This document shows positions 1 to 8,078 of a stretch of 18,810 nucleotides of DNA, piece after piece. A model generated the notes under the pieces. It was not told the origin of the DNA, made no database searches, and worked only from the letters and a program-made list of their open reading frames with translations. The position numbers and the translations under genes were made by a program. The stretch is from DATIJJ01 sp039936115 (lineage in GTDB: Bacteria > Pseudomonadota > Gammaproteobacteria > DSM-16500): positions 1-18,810 of the forward strand of contig JBDTIZ010000028.1 of the NCBI GenBank assembly GCA_039936115.1. The letters run 5' to 3'. The stretch's first letter is position 1. The number at the start of each line of letters is the position of its first letter.

Positions 1-126
1 TGTCTTGTCGCTTTTAAAAAAAGAAACAACGTTTAAGGGTGGCTTACGCAGAAAACAACGTAACGCATTGATGGATAACAGGTATCTAAACCGCATTCTG
101 GCTGGAATTTAGATGCGTTTGCCCTG
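1..126 (+). mobile_element. ISAs1-family insertion sequence, 3' remnant (transposase C-terminus and right end)
   Basis: An open frame from base 2 to the TAG at 110-112 encodes the last 36 residues of a protein reading LLKKETTFKGGLRRKQR, then a DNRYL motif, then LAGI and the stop. This Lys/Arg-rich tail, with a D-x-x-YL near the end, is what I recognise as the C-terminus of ISAs1 (H-repeat) transposases. Fourteen bases past the stop comes GCCCTG; read from outside, the end is CAGGGCAAACGCATC, fitting ISAs1 terminal repeats, which begin CAGGG. The element therefore ends near 126 and its 5' part lies left of the window. Whether the copy is intact cannot be seen. The family call rests on a short tail and one end. 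Confidence 0.6.
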
Positions 127-611
127 CGAAAAATACGCGCAGTATCACCATATTATTAGATACTTACTGGCTTAGTATGGATGTTGCTGATTAAATCGTC
201 GCTAAAACGCAAGAAATAGCCAGTGGCAAATTCTCCTTCTAAAAAATGACCGAAGTCTTAGATACAGTGCAACGCGAGATTTTGATTTTTGAAAAGGGCA
301 TTGACAGCGTATTTCTTATCTATTCACTAGGCTGTTGATAATTGGTTCTGTCAGCCTGAGCGTAAAATAATTGCTCGGTAAATTTGAAGGGGGCAACATG
401 ATAAACATTTGCTATCGCACATTGGCTTGTCAGAAATACAAGATGAGTGCAGTAACTGTTAAGATTATTTTCATAATTGTAAAGTCTATTTAATAAGAAA
501 TTCTGATTACTTAATTTTTTTAAGCACGGTGTGAGTCAGTACGCCGCGTTTATTTGTATAGCGACTATAAAATCCTGAAAGAAATTTAGCTCTTAAGATT
601 CCGCCATTCCC
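127..611. other. Gene-free stretch right of the ISAs1 end
   Basis: No frame on either strand is open for a convincing length. The longest protein-like traces on the plus strand (around 175-335) are interrupted by several stops and match no family I recognise, so at most this is a heavily decayed gene. I see no RNA gene and no clear terminator for the leftward gene that ends at 612. Confidence 0.5.
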
Positions 612-2441
612 TCATTTAGACGTAGGCGAAATTGGTGTTCTGTTAGGCTCATCAGGAACTGATGCTTTTCTCTTCTCGTCGTTCACCTCTGTCGGTTGAG
701 GAGTAAATAGCATAGGATTATAGTGACTGCCTACAACATTAATTTTAGAGGCGGCTTGAAGAATTTTATTTTTTAATGCTTGAAATGTATCTGTGCTTAA
801 TTTAAAACAGTCTTGAAATCCTCGCTCAATTTTGAAATTTTCGTGACGTTTGGTGAAGCATTCTATCGCAGTAAATAAGTCGTCGAACTTGTCAGATATT
901 GGCCACCATTCTTTAGGCGCGGCATTTCTACTAATGAGTAAATTAATCTGAGTAGTGAGCAATTTATTAATGTCAGTAACTAAGGAACAGAATGCGATTA
1001 ATAATTCTTCCTTCATAGTCGGCGGTGAAATAACTACATTTAAAATATCTAGCGCAGCAAAATATTCATTATTTGCAGCGAAGGAGTCATTATTTGCTGT
1101 TAAAGCGGCTTGCAATTTATAAAGTGTGACAACAGAAAGTTGACTTCGATACAAAAACTTAATTTGTTCTTCAGATTTTTCTGCAACATGATCAGCATGT
1201 TCAAATGCTTTCATATAGCAATTTTTTGTAACATTTATAAGAGAAGTAGAGTTACTGTAATAATCTATCGCAAGCGCACAAGTAGCGTCAGCGAGTTCGA
1301 AACATAATTGAAACATTTTTGAATGAGCAAGTTGATGTGTATAAAAGACCTCGGTTGTAATTTTTTGCGTTAAAGTGTCTGGTGATTTGACTTCTGAGCC
1401 AGCATCTAACTGCTCTAATGGTGGAATAGATAGAGCAAGCTTAGTTATGTCAGCACATAAATTAGTAACATCGTTTAAAGCAACTGCTTCATCGGGTACA
1501 TCACCAAAGCAGCAAAAAGTCTCAACTTGTAAATTGATTGCGTCAAATGCTTCAGAAAAACTAATTTTCTTTCTTAATAGTTGCAGGGAGATTTCTGTGG
1601 TAACAAAAAAAGACTCATGATGCTTTCTATTCGTATCTCCTGCAGGATACTCACCGTGACTCAATGCGAACATTTTTTTATAGACGCCAAAAACTTCGGC
1701 TGTTTGATCTAAATAAGTGTATGCCAATTTATAATTGTTTTTGCTAAGCATATCTTTAGCCGCGCGGAAATAAATGGCACTCAAATAAAATGCTGTCCGA
1801 CGATAAATGTTATGTAATTGTATGTCTTCATGGACCATGCCGCTAAGCTGAGTATACAGTTTTTGGAAATATGGCTGTATTGACTCTATTTCCCTCCCTC
1901 GATTATATAATTCTACATGTTTATTAAAATCTTCTATATTTACACTGAATTTCGTTTTGCGGTGTTCTTCCAAAGTTGCGCCGGTCGCAATTATGGTCGG
2001 AACAAGCGTTGGGTTTTCACGAAACGACATATGAGAGCTTTGCATATCCGCCAAATAAATAAACAAATCTTCATCTGCAGTTTGATCAAAAACTAATTTT
2101 ATTTGCATGGGATGTGCTTGTTTTAAATCGGAGGAAATTTTTTCAAAAATAGGTTGCCACTCTGCCATTTCTTTAGATAAGCCACGTAATATAGTGGCGG
2201 TTTGCTCAAGTGCAAACAAATCCTTAGCCTTATTAATTTGAACAATTAATTTTTGCTTCTGTAAATCAAGAGTTTTAGATTCTTTTTCTTCGGCGTCTAA
2301 ATAAGTAATGTAATTTGTTTTAAGCCATTTTGCGGCATCCAGAAGATCACTAGGCAATGGTGCGTCCTCTGCAGAAATATGATTGGCAAGCAGACTAACT
2401 GCATTATAAAAAACTTTAATATCTAATCGCGTTAAGCTCAT
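612..2441 (-). CDS. Large alpha-helical protein of unknown function, possible secreted effector
   Basis: Codes for 609 residues with ATG at 2441 behind a good Shine-Dalgarno site (AGAGGAAG ending 4 bases before the start). I do not recognise a family. The sequence is predicted almost entirely helical and soluble, without a signal peptide or membrane segment. Residues about 48-110 are charged and could form a coiled coil. Two stretches look like degenerate TPR-type helical pairs: around 225-265 (FRAAKDMLSKNNYKLAYTYL) and around 400-480. The C-terminus is hydrophilic and probably disordered (EKRKASVPDEPNRTPISPTSK region). It is divergent from the ankyrin-like gene at 2960 and next to other repeat-protein genes, so a host-directed role is a reasonable inference, but no catalytic motif is visible. 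Confidence 0.75.
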   Translation of the reverse strand: MSLTRLDIKVFYNAVSLLANHISAEDAPLPSDLLDAAKWLKTNYITYLDAEEKESKTLDLQKQKLIVQINKAKDLFALEQTATILRGLSKEMAEWQPIFEKISSDLKQAHPMQIKLVFDQTADEDLFIYLADMQSSHMSFRENPTLVPTIIATGATLEEHRKTKFSVNIEDFNKHVELYNRGREIESIQPYFQKLYTQLSGMVHEDIQLHNIYRRTAFYLSAIYFRAAKDMLSKNNYKLAYTYLDQTAEVFGVYKKMFALSHGEYPAGDTNRKHHESFFVTTEISLQLLRKKISFSEAFDAINLQVETFCCFGDVPDEAVALNDVTNLCADITKLALSIPPLEQLDAGSEVKSPDTLTQKITTEVFYTHQLAHSKMFQLCFELADATCALAIDYYSNSTSLINVTKNCYMKAFEHADHVAEKSEEQIKFLYRSQLSVVTLYKLQAALTANNDSFAANNEYFAALDILNVVISPPTMKEELLIAFCSLVTDINKLLTTQINLLISRNAAPKEWWPISDKFDDLFTAIECFTKRHENFKIERGFQDCFKLSTDTFQALKNKILQAASKINVVGSHYNPMLFTPQPTEVNDEKRKASVPDEPNRTPISPTSK

Positions 2442-2462
2442 TACACTTCCTCTGCATTTTTA

Positions 2463-2494
2463 ATTATATTCATATAAGTCACTCAATATTAAAG
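2463..2494 (-). promoter_or_regulatory. Putative promoter of the 609-residue protein gene
   Basis: On the minus strand a perfect -10 TATAAT (plus-strand 2463-2468) lies 21 bases before the ATG. Instead of a good -35 there is CTTTAATATT (plus-strand 2485-2494), which resembles one half of a PmrA box (cTTAATatT), but no second half is found 11 bases away. The -10 is good; the half-box may be chance in AT-rich DNA. Confidence 0.35.
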
Positions 2495-2834
2495 CGGGAG
2501 CTACTACATAACTTCGATACGTCATTTTTAAACTAAATAGCCCCATCAACTAATCTAGTTTGCGGTAGTGCCATGATTTGACTTTAAAAAACGATTTAAA
2601 AGTTCTTTATTCACGAGCGGACTACTAAATTTAGTAACAGACGTGTTTTGTTTCGTAATTCTCTACATAGTATCATTTAGGATATGTAGAAGCTATATAA
2701 CAGCTAATTTGTTGTCATTGTGCGAAAAATCAGTAAGAGAAAAAAACACTCAATTATCTGGTCTACAGCAAGGTTACCGATACAATACCTGACCATAAAA
2801 CATTCTCAGAGCGATTGCAGTATAGAGGTAGCTA
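2495..2834. other. Long intergenic region between divergent effector-like genes
   Basis: The 518 bases between the divergent starts at 2441 and 2960 carry no supported gene. Apart from the promoter elements listed at each end, I see only scattered stops in every frame and no stable hairpin. Such length is more than two promoters need, so extra regulatory sites or a lost gene are possible. Confidence 0.45.
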
Positions 2835-2862
2835 GTTAAGATTTCCTTAAGTATAGTATGCT
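2835..2862 (+). promoter_or_regulatory. PmrA-box-like tandem repeat with -10 element before the ankyrin-like gene
   Basis: Bases 2835-2854 read GTTAAGATTTCCTTAAGTAT: two copies of TTAAG exactly 11 bases (one helical turn) apart. The known PmrA site of Legionella and Coxiella is cTTAATatT-N2-cTTAATatT; here the halves match 7/9 and 6/9 with the same 2-base spacer. A -10-like TATGCT follows at 2857-2862, so the repeat sits where an activator replacing the -35 would bind. The leader to the ATG at 2960 would be about 90 bases. PmrA directly controls many Dot/Icm effectors in those genera. The repeat is seen; its function is inferred. Confidence 0.45.
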
Positions 2863-2959
2863 AATTTTCATTTTTTGCTGCTAATGCCGCAAAGATCAAC
2901 GCAAGAATTTTTTGCAAAAGCCATATTTCTGCTATACCTCAACGAAGGACACGCTAATA

Positions 2960-4525
2960 ATGTTAAAGCGCACAAATCCAGAAACAGAAAAATTCGAGCT
3001 TTCTTCTGAAGAAAGTAAAATTATTCAATTAATTCATGAAGGTGCTGACTTAGAATCTATCCAACAAGGCTATGACTTTCGAACAGGCAATAATCTTACT
3101 TTTCTAATGGAAGCAGCTTATAGAGGTTATCTTGGCGTTATTAAAGCATTAAAAGATGCGTCTATGCTTAATGAAGACTATTTGCATCGCACCGCTCAAA
3201 AACCTAAGGAATTTCAGCTTAAGCTCCAAACGGCATTGATTGTAGCTCTTACCTATAACCTTAAAAGTGCTGAGCTATTAGCGTCGTATATGACGAATGA
3301 AAATTTAGCTAAAGAATATCGGATATGCAAAAAATTTCATGGGCAATTGATAAGGGATCGCTTCAAGCAACTTTTACAAGTGATCGGCAAGGCTGAAGCA
3401 ATTGAAAAACAGGTGCAACGCACAGATAGTGATAAATATGAAACAAGCAGCACCGCTGCCACTATAAGCTCTCGAGACAATTTTAACCGCGATAATTTAA
3501 ATGAATTTAATTCGGCAGTCCCTGAAAAAAAAGCAGCAAAATCTGAAAAAGTACAAAGCGAAATAGATTTCTCCGATGAAGAAGCGCATTTCATGCAACT
3601 ATTGCAGAAAGATTTCTATCATAAATTGTTACTTGAGACAAAATACTTGGGTTTTGGGGATGATTTATCTGTGACGATTTCATCTAAAAGTACAGAATTA
3701 ATGCCTATAGCGGGTATGGCTGTTGCTAGAGACCGAGAACCTTATAAATATAATGCTAAAAAATTAGATACCGCTTTAAGTCATGAAACTGCATTAGCTT
3801 ATATTACGCAACCACAAGCACAAGGTATTCCGCCCCTTATTAAAATTTTAATTATACTAGGATTTCAAACGAATAATGTTTCGACATTCTTATCAAAAAG
3901 AGAAATACCAGGATTATATGCTAGCGTTCGACTTGAAAAAACCATCACCCCAGCAGAATTAAAATTAAGCAATGATTATTTTGATGATCGTAGGAGTGCA
4001 TTGATAACTACACTGTGCGATTTGGGAATGGCAAGTGTGTTAGCAGATATATGCGCTGATTACAGTGCTCCAACACCCGAACTGAAAGAACTTTACGATG
4101 ATAATCCAATAAGAAAATTGCCTTCAGCTATTCAAGGTAAAGATAGCGCTCTTTTTATTAAAATATTGAATGATGTCATTAAATCGTGGATCGATTATTT
4201 TCCTATCTTAAAAAGCAAGTTAATTGTTAAGGCTAGCGAAGAAGGTTTTTTTGATTTAGTTGTTCAATATATAAAAACCTATCCTGCATTGAGGAAAGTA
4301 GTAGAAGACACATCGGAGGCAAGGCAAGAATTTGCTAATACGCTTATTGAGAAGGCTATTAAAGCAAAAGACAAAATAGCAGAAGAATACTTTAAAAACC
4401 ATCCACTCGCTTTTGGGCTTTTCTCTCCGTGGCAATTTTCTCATAAACAATCTAACACTAATGCGAGCACAGTGGCTCCTCAGCAACACACAAAACAAAG
4501 GATTTCAAAAAGTGGCAAGTTTTAA
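2960..4525 (+). CDS. Ankyrin-repeat-like protein, probable Dot/Icm-type effector
   Basis: I start it at ATG 2960 (521 residues), which has GAAGGA ten bases upstream; the frame is open back to a TTG at 2912 but that has no ribosome site. Near the N-terminus are degenerate ankyrin units: IHEGADLESI, then NNLTFLMEAAYRGYLGVIKA, then LQTALIVALTYNLKSAELLA. A polar linker around residues 155-215 (rich in Ser, Asp, Asn, Lys) separates these from a longer helical C-terminal part with further ankyrin-like pairs (SALITTLCDLGMASVLADI; EEGFFDLVVQYIKTYPALRK). The tail is polar and basic (KQRISKSGKF). No enzyme motif is visible. It stands alone on the plus strand behind the PmrA-like box and ends at a hairpin shared with the convergent gene. 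Effector status is inference from architecture, promoter and neighbours. Confidence 0.75.
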   Translation: MLKRTNPETEKFELSSEESKIIQLIHEGADLESIQQGYDFRTGNNLTFLMEAAYRGYLGVIKALKDASMLNEDYLHRTAQKPKEFQLKLQTALIVALTYNLKSAELLASYMTNENLAKEYRICKKFHGQLIRDRFKQLLQVIGKAEAIEKQVQRTDSDKYETSSTAATISSRDNFNRDNLNEFNSAVPEKKAAKSEKVQSEIDFSDEEAHFMQLLQKDFYHKLLLETKYLGFGDDLSVTISSKSTELMPIAGMAVARDREPYKYNAKKLDTALSHETALAYITQPQAQGIPPLIKILIILGFQTNNVSTFLSKREIPGLYASVRLEKTITPAELKLSNDYFDDRRSALITTLCDLGMASVLADICADYSAPTPELKELYDDNPIRKLPSAIQGKDSALFIKILNDVIKSWIDYFPILKSKLIVKASEEGFFDLVVQYIKTYPALRKVVEDTSEARQEFANTLIEKAIKAKDKIAEEYFKNHPLAFGLFSPWQFSHKQSNTNASTVAPQQHTKQRISKSGKF

Positions 4526-4594
4526 TGTTATGAGCTTGTAAACTTTTCGGTGTAACGGTCACAGTGTGATCTGTCATTAGGGTAACAGCATGAA

Positions 4595-4629
4595 GGTGCT
4601 CGGCAAAATCTCTTTATTTGGCGAGCACC
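4595..4629. terminator. Hairpin between convergent genes, likely bidirectional terminator
   Basis: GGTGCTCG (4595-4602) pairs perfectly with CGAGCACC (4622-4629), and after one mismatch four more pairs (CAAA/TTTG) extend the stem inward. It sits between the stop at 4525 (plus) and the stop at 4637 (minus), the right place for a shared terminator. There is no U-run immediately after the stem; on the plus strand a T-rich tract begins about 13 bases later. It could instead be an RNA-stabilising hairpin. Confidence 0.5.
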
Positions 4630-4636
4630 GTATAGT

Positions 4637-5416
4637 TTATCTTTGTTTTTTTATGACGACGAGTTTTCGTTTAGGTTTTTCAGTTTTATCTTCTGTTACT
4701 TTACGTTTAAAACTTGAAAAGCTGATCAGTAATGAAGAGTTACTCGAAATTTTACGTTTTCTATCTTCTGCAGTGACTTCTTTAGATGCTTGATTTTCGC
4801 TTATTTTCTCTTCTGAAAGGTTGCTTTTGGGAGCAAGAGCAGATTTCATTTCAGTATAAATTTCTGTTTTAAAAAATTTAGCCCTGCGTGCTAACCTATC
4901 GACTAACTCTACAGCCGGAATAGTTTGTTGAGTTACCAAATTACACGGGTGTGTTTTCCACTGTGCAAGCTCAGGAAATTTCTCCATAATGATTTTTATG
5001 CCTGCAACATTTTCAGCGCGAATAGCACTGGCTAAGATAGTATCTCCATTGCGATCTAGCACAAAGAGATTAGGCATATGCTGCAAAAGTAATGCTAATG
5101 CTTTATTTTTACTTTGCTGCGCTAAATAATGAATTAGATAACTATCGTCGCGTGTTACATCATTAGCATAAATATAAATGGTATTGGTGCACGAGCCCAT
5201 CTGTAAGAAAATATCTTGTGATTCAGAGCCATCATATAAAAGTGTAGTTAAAGCCGGAAGATTTTCAACGTCGCAGGCTAAGCGTATCAACTCATCGATT
5301 TTGCGATTATAGTCACCTTTAATTTTTATATCTTTCACTAACTGCACTAAATCTTTCGGAACTCCCTTACCCCTTTTAATAGCTTGACGGATTTCTACAT
5401 AGTTTGCTTGCAACAT
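4637..5416 (-). CDS. Small ankyrin-repeat protein with a basic, nuclear-signal-like tail
   Basis: Codes for 259 residues; ATG at 5416 has GAGGT about nine bases upstream. Residues 40-150 hold degenerate ankyrin units: DELIRLACDVENLPALTTLL, then SYLIHYLAQQSKNKALALLL, then NGDTILASAIRAENVAGIKI. The last 45 residues change character, becoming polar and strongly basic, with clusters RKRK (219-222), KRK (237-239), PKRK (248-251) and KKQR at the end. Spacing of the last clusters resembles a bipartite nuclear localisation signal. It lies 60 bases downstream of the larger ankyrin gene on the same strand with no terminator between, so the two are probably co-transcribed. A host-nucleus target is inference; the basic tail could equally bind nucleic acid or acidic membrane. 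Confidence 0.75.
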   Translation of the reverse strand: MLQANYVEIRQAIKRGKGVPKDLVQLVKDIKIKGDYNRKIDELIRLACDVENLPALTTLLYDGSESQDIFLQMGSCTNTIYIYANDVTRDDSYLIHYLAQQSKNKALALLLQHMPNLFVLDRNGDTILASAIRAENVAGIKIIMEKFPELAQWKTHPCNLVTQQTIPAVELVDRLARRAKFFKTEIYTEMKSALAPKSNLSEEKISENQASKEVTAEDRKRKISSNSSLLISFSSFKRKVTEDKTEKPKRKLVVIKKQR

Positions 5417-5476
5417 AAGTTTATACCTCGTTTGAATGAACTAAAATTTTAAAAAGCATAATTAATAATAAGATTT

Positions 5477-7489
5477 TTATGAAAGACTTTTGGTTAATGA
5501 TCTGGTGGGCTCTGCATTGAGCTGATCATCATCTTCTTCACTATCTACTTCTGCCGACCAGTCAGCTTTGTCTTTTATACTACCATCTAACTCATATTCA
5601 ATATTTTTTGCATACAATAAAAGCGTATCAGTTCTTAAGGTCTGCTTACGAATTTGTTGTAATAATGAATCGAAAGCTTCTTGTCCACCAATACTGATTA
5701 AGAAATTTTTCATGTTATCTGACACGCTATCGGTGTCTCTCATGATGAGATGGAACAAAATATTGCTAATAATATTTTTCCGCATAGAAGTTAAATCTAA
5801 CTGCGATGATTTACGGATATTTAGCAGCATGTTTGATAAAACAACTTGTCCTTTCAGTTTGAGTTCAGGCAGCCAGGAAGTGAGTACGCCAATTTCGCTT
5901 AATACCAAGAAATTTTTTACAACTTTCTCAGCGAAAATTGCCTCGAGGAATTTTGCTTTTTCTGTGACATCTAATGCAATAATACTGTCAGCATTTCGAG
6001 CCTGTATTATACGTAATTGCCATTTATCGGTAGAATTAGATTCTTTAATGATCGCTGCTAATCCTAAGCCATCCAGTTTCTCCTCAGCTTCATCGAGTAC
6101 CGCAAAAGAAGTGTCGGAATTATGTAAATGTTGATTCGCGCTTATCAAATCAGCAAACGAAAAGGGAGTTGGCTGACTTGTTACAGAAGATGAGCTTGAA
6201 CTCATCGGCTTGAGTAAAGCTTTGTTAGCTTCTACCAAGGCTGTAAACGAAAATGTAGAAGATTCGCTGGTGTTTGTCACAGAACCTTCACTCATCGTCG
6301 AGCTAGCTACCATGGTATCTCTGCTATCAGCTAAAGATGACATGATGGTTACTGAAGAAGATGCGGAGAGTATTTTACTGCTTGAGTTCGACGTTGGTGT
6401 CGCTGACGGAGAAAGGGGAGCAAGTACACTAGAGCTTTCCGTCGTTGCAGGAGCTCCGGGTTGATTTACGGATAATGGAATGTTTCTGCCATGCTTTTTA
6501 TTTTTTTTAGCTTGTTTTTTAGCTTCTGGGTTTAGCGGAGCAACCCCTTCCTCTGCTGAAGACAACCCCGGCTGTGCTTCACGCGTTTTAGCTTTTTGTT
6601 TTTCACGTTTTTCTGTATTTTGATTTTTCCGCTTTTCAGGTTCGTCAAGTGAATTTAAATATTTTGCAATGGGATGGCTACTTGCCGATTCACTTGCGAT
6701 ATTGGCGGCTGTTTCTTCCAGAGCATTTATCGCTTTTTGATCTGTTCCAGCTTCCACTAGTAATTTTGCAATTTGAACGCTAGCGCCTCTTGCTGCGGCA
6801 TGTAAACAAGTTTCTCCAACAATATCCACCGCTTTTGCATCTGCTTTCGCTTCAAGTAAAGCTTTCACGGCTCCTACATGATTGGTCTCGGAGAAAAAAT
6901 GTAAATGGGTATGATTATCTTGGTCAATTGTGCCAAGATTTTTTTTCGCATAATCGATAGCAGATTTTTGAATATTGTCATGCCCCTCTTGCATGGCTAA
7001 ATCAAAGGGGACAAAACTACCTAATTCTACGGTCATTTTTGCCCATAAATTTGCTTTGGCTCTAATGAGTAAATAATTGAATACTTCAGAACAGCCGTTT
7101 TCTGCTGCGACATGCAAAGGTGTTTTACCGCCATTTACTTCATTACCGCGAGCGTTAACATCGGCTTTAAGTTCTACTAATTTGATAGCGACATCTACAC
7201 TGTCGCGTAGTGCAGCAATGTGTAAGGGGGTATAACCCTCTTCATCAAGCACATTATTAACATCACAATTTGGAATGGCATTAAAAAGCCGCGCGAGCAT
7301 GTCGGCATTTTTTGCCGCGGCGGCGTAATGTAAGCAAGTGAAACCTAATTCACCGCGAGCAAGAGGATCAGCTCCTATATTTAAAATCCTTACCGCTTTC
7401 TCAAAATCACCTTTTTTACATTCGGCGATCAAATATTTATTTAATTTATCTTTGAATGATTGATCTATTGCTTTTCTGGGTTCTGACAT
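5477..7489 (-). CDS. Ankyrin-repeat protein with Lys-rich and Ser/Thr-rich linkers, probable effector
   Basis: Codes for 670 residues from ATG 7489; the ribosome site is weak (AAAAGA). Ankyrin repeats run from about residue 20 to 255: a degenerate first unit (CKKGDFEKAVRILNIGADPL), then good units at 48, 84, 120, 190 and 224, with TPLH or TCLH signatures (GYTPLHIAALRDSVDVAIKL; GKTPLHVAAENGCSEVFNYL). Residues 283-335 are lysine-rich with KRK, EKREKQKAKTR and KKQAKKNKKHGR, which could be nuclear signals. Residues 345-460 are a Ser/Thr-rich disordered linker carrying two copies of an FSFxxLxxAN motif. Residues 465-640 form a helical domain I do not recognise. The tail has an acidic run (EVDSEEDDD) shortly before the C-terminus, resembling the E-block of Dot/Icm signals. 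No catalytic motif is seen. It is probably the first gene of an operon with the small ankyrin gene. Confidence 0.85.
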   Translation of the reverse strand: MSEPRKAIDQSFKDKLNKYLIAECKKGDFEKAVRILNIGADPLARGELGFTCLHYAAAAKNADMLARLFNAIPNCDVNNVLDEEGYTPLHIAALRDSVDVAIKLVELKADVNARGNEVNGGKTPLHVAAENGCSEVFNYLLIRAKANLWAKMTVELGSFVPFDLAMQEGHDNIQKSAIDYAKKNLGTIDQDNHTHLHFFSETNHVGAVKALLEAKADAKAVDIVGETCLHAAARGASVQIAKLLVEAGTDQKAINALEETAANIASESASSHPIAKYLNSLDEPEKRKNQNTEKREKQKAKTREAQPGLSSAEEGVAPLNPEAKKQAKKNKKHGRNIPLSVNQPGAPATTESSSVLAPLSPSATPTSNSSSKILSASSSVTIMSSLADSRDTMVASSTMSEGSVTNTSESSTFSFTALVEANKALLKPMSSSSSSVTSQPTPFSFADLISANQHLHNSDTSFAVLDEAEEKLDGLGLAAIIKESNSTDKWQLRIIQARNADSIIALDVTEKAKFLEAIFAEKVVKNFLVLSEIGVLTSWLPELKLKGQVVLSNMLLNIRKSSQLDLTSMRKNIISNILFHLIMRDTDSVSDNMKNFLISIGGQEAFDSLLQQIRKQTLRTDTLLLYAKNIEYELDGSIKDKADWSAEVDSEEDDDQLNAEPTRSLTKSLS

Positions 7490-7532
7490 TCTTTTCGCTC
7501 ATCTGATTATGGAGTGGTTAAAAATACTACAA

Positions 7533-7561
7533 AGTATATTGGATGATTCATTTGTAGTCAA
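7533..7561 (-). promoter_or_regulatory. Sigma-70 promoter of the 670-residue ankyrin gene
   Basis: On the minus strand TTGACT (plus-strand 7556-7561) and TATACT (7533-7538) are separated by exactly 17 bases, five of six matches to consensus in each box. Transcription would begin near 7526, leaving a leader of about 36 bases before the ATG at 7489. Confidence 0.6.
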
Positions 7562-7923
7562 TGAAATTGGCTTCCTGTAGCATAAATACCGTTATTAACT
7601 TGATATGTCTATACAATACACAAGGTTGGAGAGTTGATGATGCGGGCTCGGCGACCTAAGCGGACCGAATGTAACCTGTAAATATCCAATTTTTTGATTA
7701 TTGCGGTTGTTATTCTACTAAATACCGGGCTTAGATTTGGTCGAGGATGAAGTCCCAATGGATATCGATGTTTCGAAGAAAGGACCATCTATTAAGAATT
7801 GGTATGATCATCCTGAGCGTCAAAAAAGACCTGTCGTTCACTCATTGTCACGCCGCACTTGCACCTGCTGTCACCCCGCACTTGTTGCGGGGTCTGGAAT
7901 CAAAAATATAAAAAAGTCATTAA
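7562..7923. other. Intergenic remnant region with short open frames
   Basis: No supported gene. A 15-codon frame at 7637-7681 has a good ribosome site (GGAG) and starts MMRARRPKRTECNL before a stop. A second frame, open from 7722 to 7955, reads EDEVPMDIDVSKKG and then NWYDHPERQKRP, before running straight through the palindromic repeat and into the IS5 left end. These may be pieces of a gene interrupted by the mobile elements, but I recognise no family in either. Confidence 0.35.
7842..7892. repeat. Intergenic palindromic repeat (TGTCACCCCGCA type), one full and one degenerate unit
   Basis: CCCCGCA-CTTGT-TGCGGGG at 7874-7892 is a perfect 7-bp stem with a 5-base loop, in a GC-rich context unlike its surroundings. 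Just before it, 7846-7862 (TGTCACGCCGCACTTGC) repeats the start TGTCACnCCGCACTTG in degenerate form. This matches the widespread class of short dispersed palindromes beginning TGTCAnCCCGC that are found in many bacterial intergenic regions. Copy number cannot be judged from this window. Confidence 0.55.
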
Positions 7924-8078
7924 GAGCCTGTTCAAAGTCTTCTGTAATTTGCTAAAATCAACGTTTTTTAATTTCAAATGGAAGTTGAGATGCGAAAACG
8001 TTATCCAAGCGACATTACATGCAAGCAGTTTCAGATAATTAAGCCTATCCTTTTAAGCGCCCGAAAAAAGACGTCGCT
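7924..8078 (+). mobile_element. IS5-family insertion sequence, 5' fragment
   Basis: The segment starts with GAGCCTGTTCAAAGTCT, typical of the left end of an IS5-family element, preceded by TTAA, a plausible target duplication. ATG 7990 opens a frame reading MRKRYPSDIT, then FQIIKPIL, then SARKKTS, which I recognise as the N-terminus of the IS5-type transposases that begin MRKxYPSDIxxxQFxxIxPxLxSARKKT. After about 29 codons the match stops at roughly 8075-8080 and the DNA becomes the inside of a TPR gene in another frame. The catalytic domain, the right end and the second target repeat are missing, so a deletion removed the rest together with the start of the TPR gene. Confidence 0.7.

Noticed and set aside
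2912..2959. TTG start for the ankyrin-like protein
   Set aside because: No ribosome site precedes it, while ATG 2960 has GAAGGA at a suitable distance.
5568..6134. A 188-codon open frame on the plus strand opposite the large ankyrin gene
   Set aside because: It is antisense to a well-supported protein with clear repeats, is low in complexity (Ser, Phe, Ile), and has no ribosome site or family motif.
7637..7681. A 15-codon frame with a good ribosome site, as a leader peptide
   Set aside because: No gene follows for it to regulate, only repeat and IS fragments, and there is no hairpin or codon bias suggesting attenuation.
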